The position numbers and the translations under genes are program-made. A DNA stretch of 64,000 nucleotides from Pyrenophora tritici-repentis (taxonomy: Eukaryota; Ascomycota; Dothideomycetes; Pleosporales; Pleosporaceae), in the NCBI RefSeq assembly GCF_003171515.1, contig NC_089391.1, forward strand, positions 248,001-312,000. Reading direction: 5' to 3'. The notes under the pieces were generated by a model. The model had not been told where the DNA came from. It worked only from the letters and a program-made list of their open reading frames with translations, and did no database searches. Each line of letters opens with the position of its first letter. Position 1 is the first letter of the stretch. Shown here piece after piece: positions 41,991-51,365 of this stretch.

Positions 41991-44900
41991 CTAGATGGAC
42001 GCGAGATCTCGAGGCTGGACGAGGGCATGATGAAAGCGGCATTCAATGCGAGCAATCAAGGATACCCATTAAAGGATGCATTCATCCTGGATTCTGGCTC
42101 GACGACGCACATCTGCAACAACCTCTCAAGGCTCGAAGACGTACGCCCGCCTGCGATGGGAGATTACATTTGGGCTGGCAACTCAAGGGTTTGGATACAA
42201 GGATACGGAGCAGTCAAGGTGACGGCAGAGGGGGCTCAGGGCAAACAAATTCTACACCTAAGCAATGTTGCCTGGTGCCCAGACTTCCTCTGCAGCCTCG
42301 TATCATTCAGGCTGCTCCGAAGACAAGGTATATGGTGGGACAATCGAGGAGACCCGACAAGCCTACGACGATGGGATGGTTCAACCATTGCCACCTTATC
42401 GGAACACTATGGGCAATGGGTTATCGAGCCACCTACTACATCAACTTCAGCCTTTCATGTGCGTATGAATCGAGCCAAACGATCACCACAAAAGGCTACT
42501 GCCATACTATGGCACAAACGACTCGGACATCCCGGGCCATCCGCGATCGAGCACCTCGTGCAGCAATCTGAGGGGGTGAGGATCAAGGGCATCACCACCG
42601 TGGAGTGTGACGCCTGCGGCAGGTCAAAATCGAAACGACAAATACGCAGGACGCCTAGACTGAACGACGAAGGGCCAGGTGAAAGGGTAGCCATCGACTT
42701 CCATGAGTATGAGGACGGCAGTTTCACCAAGGAGAAGAGCCAAATGCTGATCACTTGCCGACGGTCCCGATACACATGGGACTTCTACTTCAAGGACAAC
42801 AGACCGGCTCGCTCAATCATTCGCTTCCTAGGCCTCTTCGTCCAGTTCATGAAGAAACAATTCAACATCACAGTCAAAGTCATCGAGACTGACAACGAGA
42901 TCGTTACCGTCAAACAAGAGGTCGAAAAATGGTGCACGTCCCTATCAATCAAACTCGAGCCCTCCGCTCCAGATACTCAAGCTCAAAACGGAGGAGCTGA
43001 GCGCTCAGGGGGTGTTATAAAAGAAAAGGCACGCGCAATTCGACTGGATGCAAACCTTCCATGGGAACTCTGGCCAGAAACTACCAGAGCGGCGGTATAC
43101 CTATACAATCGAACGCCAAATTACCCAAACAATTGGAAGACACCATACGAAATATTCTATACACACGCAGCTGCCATGAACGGCATAGTCACCGGACCTC
43201 GAAAACCAAATCAAGCTCACCTAAAAGCATATGGGTGTAAGGCTTTCGCAATGACAGACGACACCCACAGAGGAAAGTCCAGGCTACAGAGACTAGATCC
43301 GAAGGCCTGGATTGGATACCTAGTGGGATACCAGTCGACGAACATTTACCGCATATGGATCCCATCTATGGCAAAGGTAATCAGCACTCGCGACGTAGTG
43401 TTTGACGAAGAAACAATCTTCAATGGCAAGACTGAGGACCTGATGGACAATCTCATGCACAACACCCTAGAGGAAATCGCAACGTGGGTGAGAACAGTCG
43501 AACTCCCAGGTACTCAGAGCCAACAAGCAGAAACCGAGACGTTCTACGAGGACGATACGACGCAGGAAGAGAGCCCGCGCACTCAGAAAACCAGATACCA
43601 CCAAGGAAGGAAGGTGGTAGAGGCATATCTAACCCCGCCACCAACTCCTCCACCTGTGGCCTTGCTAGTTCAAGGAGAGGTGAACAACGAGGATATGACG
43701 AACATGTCCAACCAATCAACATCAATGACCAGTCCATGGGCAGCCGCATTCATGGCCGGCACCGAATCAGGACACATTGGTCAACACGAAGGAAAGTCAA
43801 TCGACAAGGCTCAGGTGAAGAGACTACTATCCAAGGGAATCAAGCCCCATCGTAACCAGCTACCGCCACTCCCAACAGCATACTCAAAGCTGGAAGACCA
43901 TCCACTATACGAAATGTTCAAGGAAGCAGAAAAGACACACCTTCGGAGTCACCAACAAATGAAGTCATGGACTGAGGTCCAAGCATCACCAGTCAAACGA
44001 GCAGGGCACCAGATCCTAGACTGTATGTGGGTATACACCTACAAACTCGACAAGCATCACCGCCTCATCAAATGCAAGGCAAGATTGGTAGTAAGGGGAG
44101 ACCAACAACGCAACATCACCTCCCAAGACACATACGCAGCAACATTGGCAGGACGCTCATTCAGAATGCTTATGGCAATCGCCGCCAAATACGATCTTGA
44201 GCTGAAACAATACGACGTCACTAATGCTTTTGTGCATGCTGCAATCGACAGAGAAATATACATGAGGATGCCAAAAGGATATCAGAAGCCTGGCACTCTA
44301 CTCAAAGTGCAAAAGGCACTCTACGGGCTCCGGATCTCACCATTACTGTGGCAGAAAGAATTCACCGCAACTCTTGCTTCGATAGGGTTTCAACAAATAC
44401 CACAGGAGCCATGCTGCATGATCAAAGACGGAGTTATCATCTTCTTCTATGTGGACGACATCATCGTTGCGTACCGTTCAAAGCAAGAATCAGAGGCCAT
44501 GAAGGCCATCAACTGGATCCAAGAAAAATACGCTTGTACGGGAGGAGACAACTTACAGTGGTTTCTCGGTGTAGAGGTTATGCGCAATCGCAAGCAGAAG
44601 ACCATACAGCTATCTCAAGCTGCATACGTCGACAAAATCAGTCAACTCATCAACCACCAAAATGTAAGGCATGATACGCCAATGTCAGGCATCGAACTCC
44701 GACCACGAGAAGGACTCGCAGCACCAGCTGAAGTCAACAAGTACCAACGCAAGATTGGATCGCTTCTATTCGCTGCAGTCACAACAAGACCCGACATAGC
44801 CTTTGCAACATCACGACTTGCTCGCTTCCTAATCAATCCAAGTACAGAACACCAAGACGCTGCAGACCGTGTGCTCCTGTATCTCAAGAAAACAGAATCC

Positions 44901-45473
44901 CTAGCCCTCGAACTCGGTAGAGGCGATGGCCTCGAGGTAGCAAGTGACGCGTCGTTTGCAGACAACACACTGGACAGGAAAAGCTCGCAGGGATACGCAA
45001 TCAAGCTGTTCGGAGGACTCATCGCCTGGAGAGCAAGCAAGCAAGATACTGTGACAACATCAACAACAGAAGCAGAGCTGCTTGCCCTATCACAAGTTGC
45101 TAAGGAGGCAATCTTAACGTCGCGGTTGTTAAAAGAGCTTCAGGTAAAGCTAAGCAATCCAATTATCACAATCAAGTGCGACAATACTCAGACGATCCGT
45201 CTAGTAAATGAAGACGTTGCCAAATTGCAAACAAAGCTTCGGCACGTTGACATACACAATCACTGGCTACGACAGGAGGTTACCCGAAAGGTGATCAAGG
45301 TAGAGTATGTGCCGTCTGACAACATGATCGCAGACGGGTTCACAAAGCCACTGCCAGCCAATAAATGGGCCAGGTTCCTTGATCAACTGGGACTCGTCGA
45401 GCGCGAAGAAGCCCCGCTCAGAGAGATTGAGCTCAAGGAGGTGCAAGAGCAACTGGAAGGCCTCATTATGTAG
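41991..45473 (+). CDS. Copia-2 pol polyprotein, intact frame
   Basis: It is open and in frame from the codon after the gag TGA to the stop at 45471-45473; the first ATGs are at 42027/42030. In order it shows protease (FILDSGSTTHICNN), GAG-pre-integrase (LWHKRLGHPGPSA), the integrase zinc region and DDE core (AIDFHEYED, ETDNEIVTV, the Glu region ending QNGGAERSGG), reverse transcriptase (QYDVTNAFVHAAIDR, IIFFYVDDIIVAY) and RNase H (EVASDASFADN, TTEAELLALS, HVDIHNHWLRQ). All catalytic signatures are present over about 1160 residues. With the stop in gag, this copy likely depends on help from others. Confidence 0.92.
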   Translation, partial: LDGREISRLDEGMMKAAFNASNQGYPLKDAFILDSGSTTHICNNLSRLEDVRPPAMGDYIWAGNSRVWIQGYGAVKVTAEGAQGKQILHLSNVAWCPDFLCSLVSFRLLRRQGIWWDNRGDPTSLRRWDGSTIATLSEHYGQWVIEPPTTSTSAFHVRMNRAKRSPQKATAILWHKRLGHPGPSAIEHLVQQSEGVRIKGITTVECDACGRSKSKRQIRRTPRLNDEGPGERVAIDFHEYEDGSFTKEKSQMLITCRRSRYTWDFYFKDNRPARSIIRFLGLFVQFMKKQFNITVKVIETDNEIVTVKQEVEKWCTSLSIKLEPSAPDTQAQNGGAERSGGVIKEKARAIRLDANLPWELWPETTRAAVYLYNRTPNYPNNWKTPYEIFYTHAAAMNGIVTGPRKPNQAHLKAYGCKAFAMTDDTHRGKSRLQRLDPKAWIGYLVGYQSTNIYRIWIPSMAKVISTRDVVFDEETIFNGKTEDLMDNLMHNTLEEIATWVRTVELPGTQSQQAETETFYEDDTTQEESPRTQKTRYHQGRKVVEAYLTPPPTPPPVALLVQGEVNNEDMTNMSNQSTSMTSPWAAAFMAGTESGHIGQHEGKSIDKAQVKRLLSKGIKPHRNQLPPLPTAYSKLEDHPLYEMFKEAEKTHLRSHQQMKSWTEVQASPVKRAGHQILDCMWVYTYKLDKHHRLIKCKARLVVRGDQQRNITSQDTYAATLAGRSFRMLMAIAAKYDLELKQYDVTNAFVHAAIDREIYMRMPKGYQKPGTLLKVQKALYGLRISPLLWQKEFTATLASIGFQQIPQEPCCMIKDGVIIFFYVDDIIVAYRSKQESEAMKAINWIQEKYACTGGDNLQWFLGVEVMRNRKQKTIQLSQAAYVDKISQLINHQNVRHDTPMSGIELRPREGLAAPAEVNKYQRKIGSLLFAAVTTRPDIAFATSRLARFLINPSTEHQDAADRVLLYLKKTESLALELGRGDGLEVASDASFADNTLDRKSSQGYAIKLFGGLIAWRASKQDTVTTSTTEAELLALSQVAKEAILTSRLLKELQVKLSNPIITIKCDNTQTIRLVNEDVAKLQTKLRHVDIHNHWLRQEVTRKVIKVEYVPSDNMIADGFTKPLPANKWARFLDQLGLVEREEAPLREIELKEVQEQLEGLIM

Positions 45474-45527
45474 GATCGATCAACCAGTTTATGCAGCTTG
45501 CAATATGCCTTCCAAGCTGAGGGGGTG

Positions 45528-45692
45528 TGTCAGATAGCAGGCGTGTCGAGCCGAAAGTGCCGACACCGCTAGCTAATAACGGGTTAGCGTCTTAGCAGAA
45601 CAAAACTCTCAGCGCGCACCTTAGAACAGACACAAGAACAAAAAAATCATAAACATCCATCACTTTTGTGCAATATCTTATCTGATCTGACA
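45528..45692 (+). repeat. 3' LTR of Copia-2
   Basis: 165 bp, the same as 40428-40592 by eye. It is followed by ATAAGCTGC. Confidence 0.93.
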
Positions 45693-45781
45693 ATAAGCTG
45701 CAATAAAGATAAGCGCGGGACGCCATACCTAACGCTAAGCGCGGGTTAGTATACTGAAGTCATACCGACGTATTACCGATA

Positions 45782-47516
45782 ACATGGTTGGCAAGCGAGC
45801 GGCGCACCCCACCAACTTTACTCACCTTACTAATCTCAATCTACAATGGCTCAACGCAGCACTACTCAATTACTATCAAATGAAGCAGATATTCAGCTTG
45901 CTATCTCATCTATCAATGCGCACCAGATCCAAGGTGCCCGTACTGCTGCAGTAGTCTACAACGTAGCCGAAACAACGCTCCGCCGCTGACGCGCTGGTAT
46001 ACCTGCCCGACGCGGTTGCCAGCCCAACTCAAGGAATCTTACCCAGAGAGAAGAGGAGGTGATTGTCAGCTATATACTTCACCTCGATCAGCGCGGGTTT
46101 GCGCCTACCTACGCAGCTGCACGTGATATGGCTGATAAGCTGCTGGCTGCACGCGGCGCTGGCTAGGTTGGGCAGAAGTGGCCAGCCAACTTTGTCAAGC
46201 GTACAGACAGTCTTCGGACGTGTTTTAACCGAGCGTACGATAGGCAGAGAGCTCTGTGTGAGGATGCGATATTAATAAAGAGGTGGTTTAAGCTTGTAGA
46301 AGAGATAAAGGCTGAGCAGAGTATCTGCGATGAGGACGTCTACAACTTTGATGAAGCTGGCTTTATGATGGGCAAGATTACAACGCAGCTAGTTATAACA
46401 GGAGCAGAGAGGAGAGGCAGGCCAAAGAGTATTCAGCCAGGCAATCGCGAGTGGGTAACGCTGATCGCTGCTATCAGCGCTGCTGGCTGGTCAGTGCCAC
46501 CATTCCTCATCTTCGCTGGCCAGTACCACCTATCAGCGTGGTATGAGGAGGATATCCCACGCGACTGGGCGATCGCAGTCAGCGACAATGGCTGGACGAA
46601 TAATGAGCTTGGAGTTGAGTGGCTAAAGCACTTCAACGCTCACACGCAGGCTCGTACTGTAGGCGCGCGTCGCCTGCTTATTATTGATGGCCATAGGAGC
46701 CACCAATCTCTAGAGTTTCAGGAACTCTGTAAGGAGAACAATATCCATATGCTCTGTATGCCTCCTCACTCATCTCACCTACTCCAGCCACTTGATGTTG
46801 GCTGCTTCTCGCCATTGAAGCGCGCGTACAGCCGTGAGGTGGAGAGCCTCATGCGCAACCACATCAACCACATCACCAAGCTAGAGTTTCTGCCAGCATT
46901 TAAGATAGCATTCAATCGCGCCTTCACGCCAGCCAACATCTGCTCAGCCTTCCGCGGCGCAGGCCTTGTTCCTCTACAACCAGAGGCTGTTCTATCAAAG
47001 GTAGATGCACAGCTGCGTACACCTACTCCTCCAGCAGCTCTGCCAGAGGCTCCCTGGGTAGCTCAAACGCCGAGCAACGCGCGTAAGCTTGAGGCTCAGT
47101 CAAGCCTAATACGTGAGCGCGTGCGCCAGCACAAGAGCTCATCACCAGCTTCAATTATTGAGGCAATTGACCAGCTAAAGAAGGGCGCTGAGGTGATGAT
47201 GCTCTCTGCTGAGCTGATGCGCGATCAGATCTCTAGTCTTGAGAAGGCTAACAGCGCAGCCTCAGCGCGTAGGCGGCGCTCTAAAAGGCGTATACAGAAG
47301 CATGGAGTACTCACAAAGGGAGCTGGAGAGGATATACTGGCTCAAAATGAGGCTAACCAGCAGATTGCTCATGAAGAGCGTCAAGGAGGAGCGCAATCAG
47401 GCGTCAGCCAGCGGGCTCAAAGGCGCTGCACTAGGTGCAAGGAGACCGGGCACAACTCGCGCACATGCAACGCTAATACTATTAATATAGAGTAGTCTAC
47501 TATATTAATATCTAGT
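45782..47516 (+). mobile_element. Pogo-like element E, relative of P1, right end lost
   Basis: The left end follows TA 45780-45781 and reads ACATGGTTGGCAAGCGAGCG, then CGCACCCCACCAACTT, matching the complement of the right end of P1. The right inverted repeat is not seen; the R1 repeat starts at 47517. Confidence 0.75.
45846..47495 (+). pseudogene. Pogo-like transposase of element E, two stops
   Basis: It is in a single frame from ATG 45846 to the stop at 47495. The helix-turn-helix region is ARTAAVVYNVAETTLRR. The DDE core is complete: YNFDEAGFMMGK, SIQPGNREWVTLIAAIS, LLIIDGHRSHQSLEF and SSHLLQPLDVGCFSPLKRAY. The tail has a coil and a CCHC knuckle CTRCKETGHNSRTC. Two in-frame stops occur, at TLRR*RAG (TGA, fits CGA to TGA) and GAG*VGQKW (TAG). 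It is the best-preserved P1-type transposase here; reading resumes downstream of the second stop for a 376-codon open stretch. Confidence 0.88.
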
Positions 47517-47740
47517 ATTGAAACAAGGTCCCTCTAGTAGTATGACTACCATGGATAACCGAGTGGGATGAGGGACAAGGCGGGGTGGCTGCAACGTATT
47601 GTATTGACTATCGTATCGAGTGTGTCAAACTCACTCTGTTCTGGTGGGTGCTATTGCCCAGCGGGCAGTGCCTGCCACACCAGCATATCATGTGACTCCC
47701 AAGCACCTTCTACCCTGGACTGAACTCAGATATTCTCAAC
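47517..47740 (+). repeat. Repeat R1, copy a
   Basis: A 224-bp block ATTGAAACAAGGTCCCTCTA..CAGATATTCTCAAC, repeated in direct orientation at 57891-58113 with about 10% differences and partly at ~29950. It has no inverted termini and no open frame. Its left edge coincides with the loss of the right end of element E. Confidence 0.85.
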
Positions 47741-47917
47741 AGAACCTTAGTTAATTCTCAACTTCTTCCCTATGCGTACGGTTCACCCACTCCAACAAGG
47801 GATCTATCTTTCCGGTAATCCCTGAGAATGTTACATTCGTATGTCAATCTCGTAGACCAGCGGAAACGTGCGGATGCTTACTAAACCTTAAACTAAGTTC
47901 CGAACTCGGTAACGGAC

Positions 47918-48285
47918 ATTGAAAAACGCCTGAATTGTGGAACAATCACCACTTCTCCGCACTTTAAACAAACAATTAGTCTAGATCTGGGATGCTGTTG
48001 ATGGTCAGAGTAGCCAGTAATAGGCACTGATAAGGCTAGTATGCAAACTCAATCCACACCCCTTGAACACCCGCGCGTCGAATTAAGTTCTAGTCTAGGT
48101 AATAGGCTTTCAACAATGCCTGAGTTGCGGAACCATTAGAACCTCTCCGTATTGTCGATGAGCAATCAGTCTGGACCCGGAACAATGTTGTCCGTGAGAG
48201 CAGTCGAAGAGGGCTACTTGTTAAGACTAGCATGTGCACTAGATCTATATATTTATTGAACACCTGCGTGCCGTTGTGCTACTTC
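47918..48285 (+). repeat. Diverged tandem duplication, ~185-bp unit
   Basis: Two units share, in order, CCTGA.TTG.GGAAC, CTTCTCCGCA/CCTCTCCGTA, CAAT.AGTCT, AAG.CTAGTATG/AAGACTAGCATG and TTGAACACC.GCG. Divergence is high, so the duplication is old. Confidence 0.6.
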
Positions 48286-48357
48286 CTTAGAATCATCTAT
48301 ACGCCTTGGAAATTATTTTCAACAAGCCTCGAAAGATAACTTAAACGACTTTAGTAC

Positions 48358-48562
48358 TGTAACGGTTTGGGACTTGCCAAGACCGACTTGGGTGAGAGTT
48401 GGGTACGGCTATCGCTACCACACTTTCTCATCACACACACCTATATAGCTGCAGTTCCTCCATAGCTACACAATGAAATGCAGTCCTCTTCTCCTCACAC
48501 CGCTACAATAGCCGTACCCAACTCTCACCTAAGTTGGTCTTGGCAAGGCCCAAACCGTTACA
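48358..48562. mobile_element. MITE (205 bp) with ~48-bp inverted repeats
   Basis: The left end TGTAACGGTTTGGGACTTGC and the right end (complement of TGTAACGGTTTGGGCCTTGC) pair over about 48 bp with few mismatches, to the TACGGCTAT region. There is no coding capacity. No convincing target duplication was found. A half copy lies at 1209-1384. Confidence 0.8.
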
Positions 48563-48605
48563 TTTTATAATACCTTTATAGGCGAGCAACCTAATCAAGC
48601 CTACC

Positions 48606-49486
48606 ATGCCATCCGTAGGTCGTGTCGCTCTCCCTTTTGGTACGAATCAAACCATGCGATATCATGCACATACACTTGGTGAGGAGCTCGTAAGTAGTAA
48701 ATGCTATGCCTGTCTTCCGCTTACAGAAGGCTAACTTTTGTTTAGAGAACTCTAGAAATTGACGTTGATATGCATAGCGACAATATCTCGCGTGTCTTGC
48801 TAGACACTGTTAGCGTTGTCGGCGCTATCTTCGAAGCCCACTATAAGATGCTAGCCGCGATGTACCAACCTACCAAATCCGACTCGATCTTATACAAAAT
48901 TGCCCTGCCAGAAGGTATTATCGACGGTGACGCCCCTTACCTTTCTGCTGAAACGGTCGGCCTAGATTGTGGAACTGTACCCACTGTACTAGTCGACGAG
49001 GAGCCGTTCCTTACAGCAATGCAAGAACTTGCATTATCTGGCGACGTCATGCTCCTAGTCACACATCTGGAACAACAAAGAACCTTCTATCACCAGGCTG
49101 TGCGCGCGTTGTTTCGCTTGAATGAGTTTAAGGTCCATTGGAACTTAAGGCTAGTCAACCTAAGTAACCCTGAGATTGTCCGACAGATCCGCATAGGTCT
49201 TGGCTTCCTAGCACTCAACCTTGTCCTTTGCCCTTCCAACACTCAATTAAGTGTGTATCTAGTAGTAGCGAGCGAAGAGGCGAAAGCAATGTCTGGTATC
49301 CTCGAAGTTTCTGAGATCGAGCAGGAAAGCGAGTACGAGCGGATGTTGTTTACTCTTCTCCACCATTGGCACTTACGTTTACACAACGATAAGCCACTCT
49401 GTAGTGAGAAAAGGAATACAGTGAGCTTTCCGGGCTACCATGCGACACTGAATGCCCGACTTAGTCTTACAATAGTTTCAGCCTAA
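48606..49486 (+). CDS. Hypothetical protein, 274 residues, two exons
   Basis: The exons are 48606-48689 and 48746-49486. The 56-nt intron has GTAAGT at its start and a TTTAG end, phase 0. The start ATG 48606 gives MPSVGRVALPFGTNQTMRYH. The second exon is an uninterrupted 247-codon frame with balanced composition (ISRVLLDTVSVVGAIFEAHY; GLGFLALNLVLCPSNTQL). I see no signal peptide, no convincing membrane segment and no domain I recognise. It starts 43 bases after a MITE and stands alone among transposons. The clean intron and absence of RIP stops suggest a real host gene, or a captured fragment of one. Function unknown. Confidence 0.6.
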
Positions 49487-50401
49487 GTCGCGTGCTCAGG
49501 CCACTGAACATATGCTATTGCAACGAGAGTGCTCGATAAGGGGGGCACTTGCTCCAGGCTCAGAATGAGCTTTTCCACCACGAAATTCAGGGTCTACGCA
49601 GCGCACTTTCATTTAGAAAGAAACACAACAGCAGACTCCGCAACAATCAATTTAATCAATCTTAGAGTCGTCGATTAGATTGATTGTTAGTAGCGTCGCT
49701 ACAGATTGATTGTAGATTGATTGTTAGTGTTTTTAAGCAGATTGATTGGTAGATTGATCGGATTGGTGCCAAGTCATTGAAGTTGTATACAATTACTACA
49801 GCTAGGTAATCCACTCTTGTATATTGTAGTCACGTACAAGATCCTCATCTGATAGATCGTCCTCATCGCCGCCCTTATCGCCGCCCTCAGCGCTACTGTC
49901 AGGTTGAGTTTTGAAACCAGCTCTTACCCACGCTCTCACTAACTGAAGAGCAGCGAGTAGCTCGCTGCCAATAGCGCGTCGTTTAGGCTCAAGTAGGTCG
50001 CCGAGCTCACTAAACAACCGCTCGCAATCGCTGCTCGATGCTGGGATAGTCAATATATCGATTGCAAACTGGCTTAAACACGGGTATTTTGAGCGCATTT
50101 GTATCCAATATACGACTGGGTGACCATCACCTAAGTACTGCTCTCTGCTCCACTCAGGTTCCTGGGTCTTCCAGCGCTCATACTCGTCCTCATCTGCCTC
50201 CTCGTTGTTTTTCCGGCGTATGAACGCGCCAATTACGTCATCTATCCCACTTGCAATTGTTATCGTACTTGTACGAGCTGTTAGAGGGCGCTGATGCTGA
50301 GGTTTATACGTCTGCCAGAGTCGTTGGAACCCAGCGCTAGCCGTATTAAGCCACTCTGGCTTGTCAGCCCAGCTGTTATCGCAGTAGTATTTGTAGTATG
50401 G

Positions 50402-50698
50402 TGTCACGAGAGGCAACGAGCAGTAATCTCAGAACTTATGAAGAAGTTTGATTTGTGTGCTACGTACAGTACTCAAGTGTAAATACAAGACGTTGCGTGA
50501 AGAAACGAAGTGGAGAGTTCCACCAGAGAAAGATATATAGCGGAAGGAAGCTTGTGTGACGTCATACAGATGTCGGGGCAGTAGCATACTGTCGAGGATA
50601 GTACATTGCGCTGTTGCGATAGGAGCGTACGGGTTAAGAGCAGGAGCGCATGGGTCAGAGGCAGGAGTGTCAAGGGGACCACGGTGGTTACCGTGACA
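50402..50698 (-). mobile_element. Solo LTR (297 bp) with TATGG target duplication
   Basis: On the plus strand it runs TGTCACGAG..ACCGTGACA, with TATGG at 50397-50401 and 50699-50703. The sense strand is probably minus, since TGTCACGGTAACCACCGTGG then reads as the LTR start. It belongs to a family different from the TGTCAG LTRs. Confidence 0.85.
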
Positions 50699-51170
50699 TA
50701 TGGATGGAGGCAGACAGCGGCGTAGTAGGCTGGCGAGCTGTCGAGCTTGTTATAATAGTTGTTTGCCTTACTCTAGGCAGCGCGTAAGTTGATGTGGATG
50801 TGGTCCTCAGGCGCGTCAGCGTAGTTGAAATTGACTCGCTCGTACGGGCGCGTACGGGCTTCGAGCGCGCTGAGTACGTACTCAAAGACAGGTATAACCT
50901 CATATATAGCACCAAAGTTGCCTGCTTTACCGTGTCCTTCTAACCGTTCCGTAGCAAACTTAAGTGGCTCTAAGCAGTCCTGATACTCAGTTATTACTGC
51001 CCAATCAGCAGCAGTAAGACCAGTTGATCTCATCCAGGTTGGAGCGTCAGGCAGCTTGTTATTTAGCTGTATTGCGCGCCTGTTGTCAAGAGCGACCCGG
51101 CTAATGTGGTGCTCTGCGTATAAGTTATAGGCAGCCTGGAGTTGAGTAGCGCGTCGAAAAGCAGCGTAAT

Positions 51171-51365
51171 TGTAAGGGGCTGCGCAAAGTATGCCGGTGC
51201 CTGGTAACAGGATTGTATTCGATGAAGAAAGCTATCTGCAGTGCAACGATATCTATATACGTTTGGCTTGTTGTTCACGTAGCTTCTCGAAGCATCTAAA
51301 GTGCCGAGGAAGCTCCGAAGGTTCCACCGAGGATCACCATAGCATCTGGGCTCTAGCCCGTTACA
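51171..51365. mobile_element. MITE-like insertion (195 bp) with GTAAT duplication
   Basis: The ends TGTAAGGGGCT and the complement of TGTAACGGGCT pair over 11 bp with one mismatch. GTAAT lies at 51166-51170 and 51366-51370. Its removal restores WNSYYAAFRRATQL in the hAT transposase. Confidence 0.8.

Larger units (their letters stand above)
40428..45692 (+). mobile_element. Ty1-copia retrotransposon, Copia-2 (5.3 kb)
   Basis: The LTRs at 40428-40592 and 45528-45692 (165 bp) look identical to each other. A polypurine tract AAGCTGAGGGGG precedes the right LTR. The internal region is closely related to Copia-1, but the LTR interior differs. The flanks are ATTTT on the left and ATAAG on the right, so there is no target duplication. 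Confidence 0.93.
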
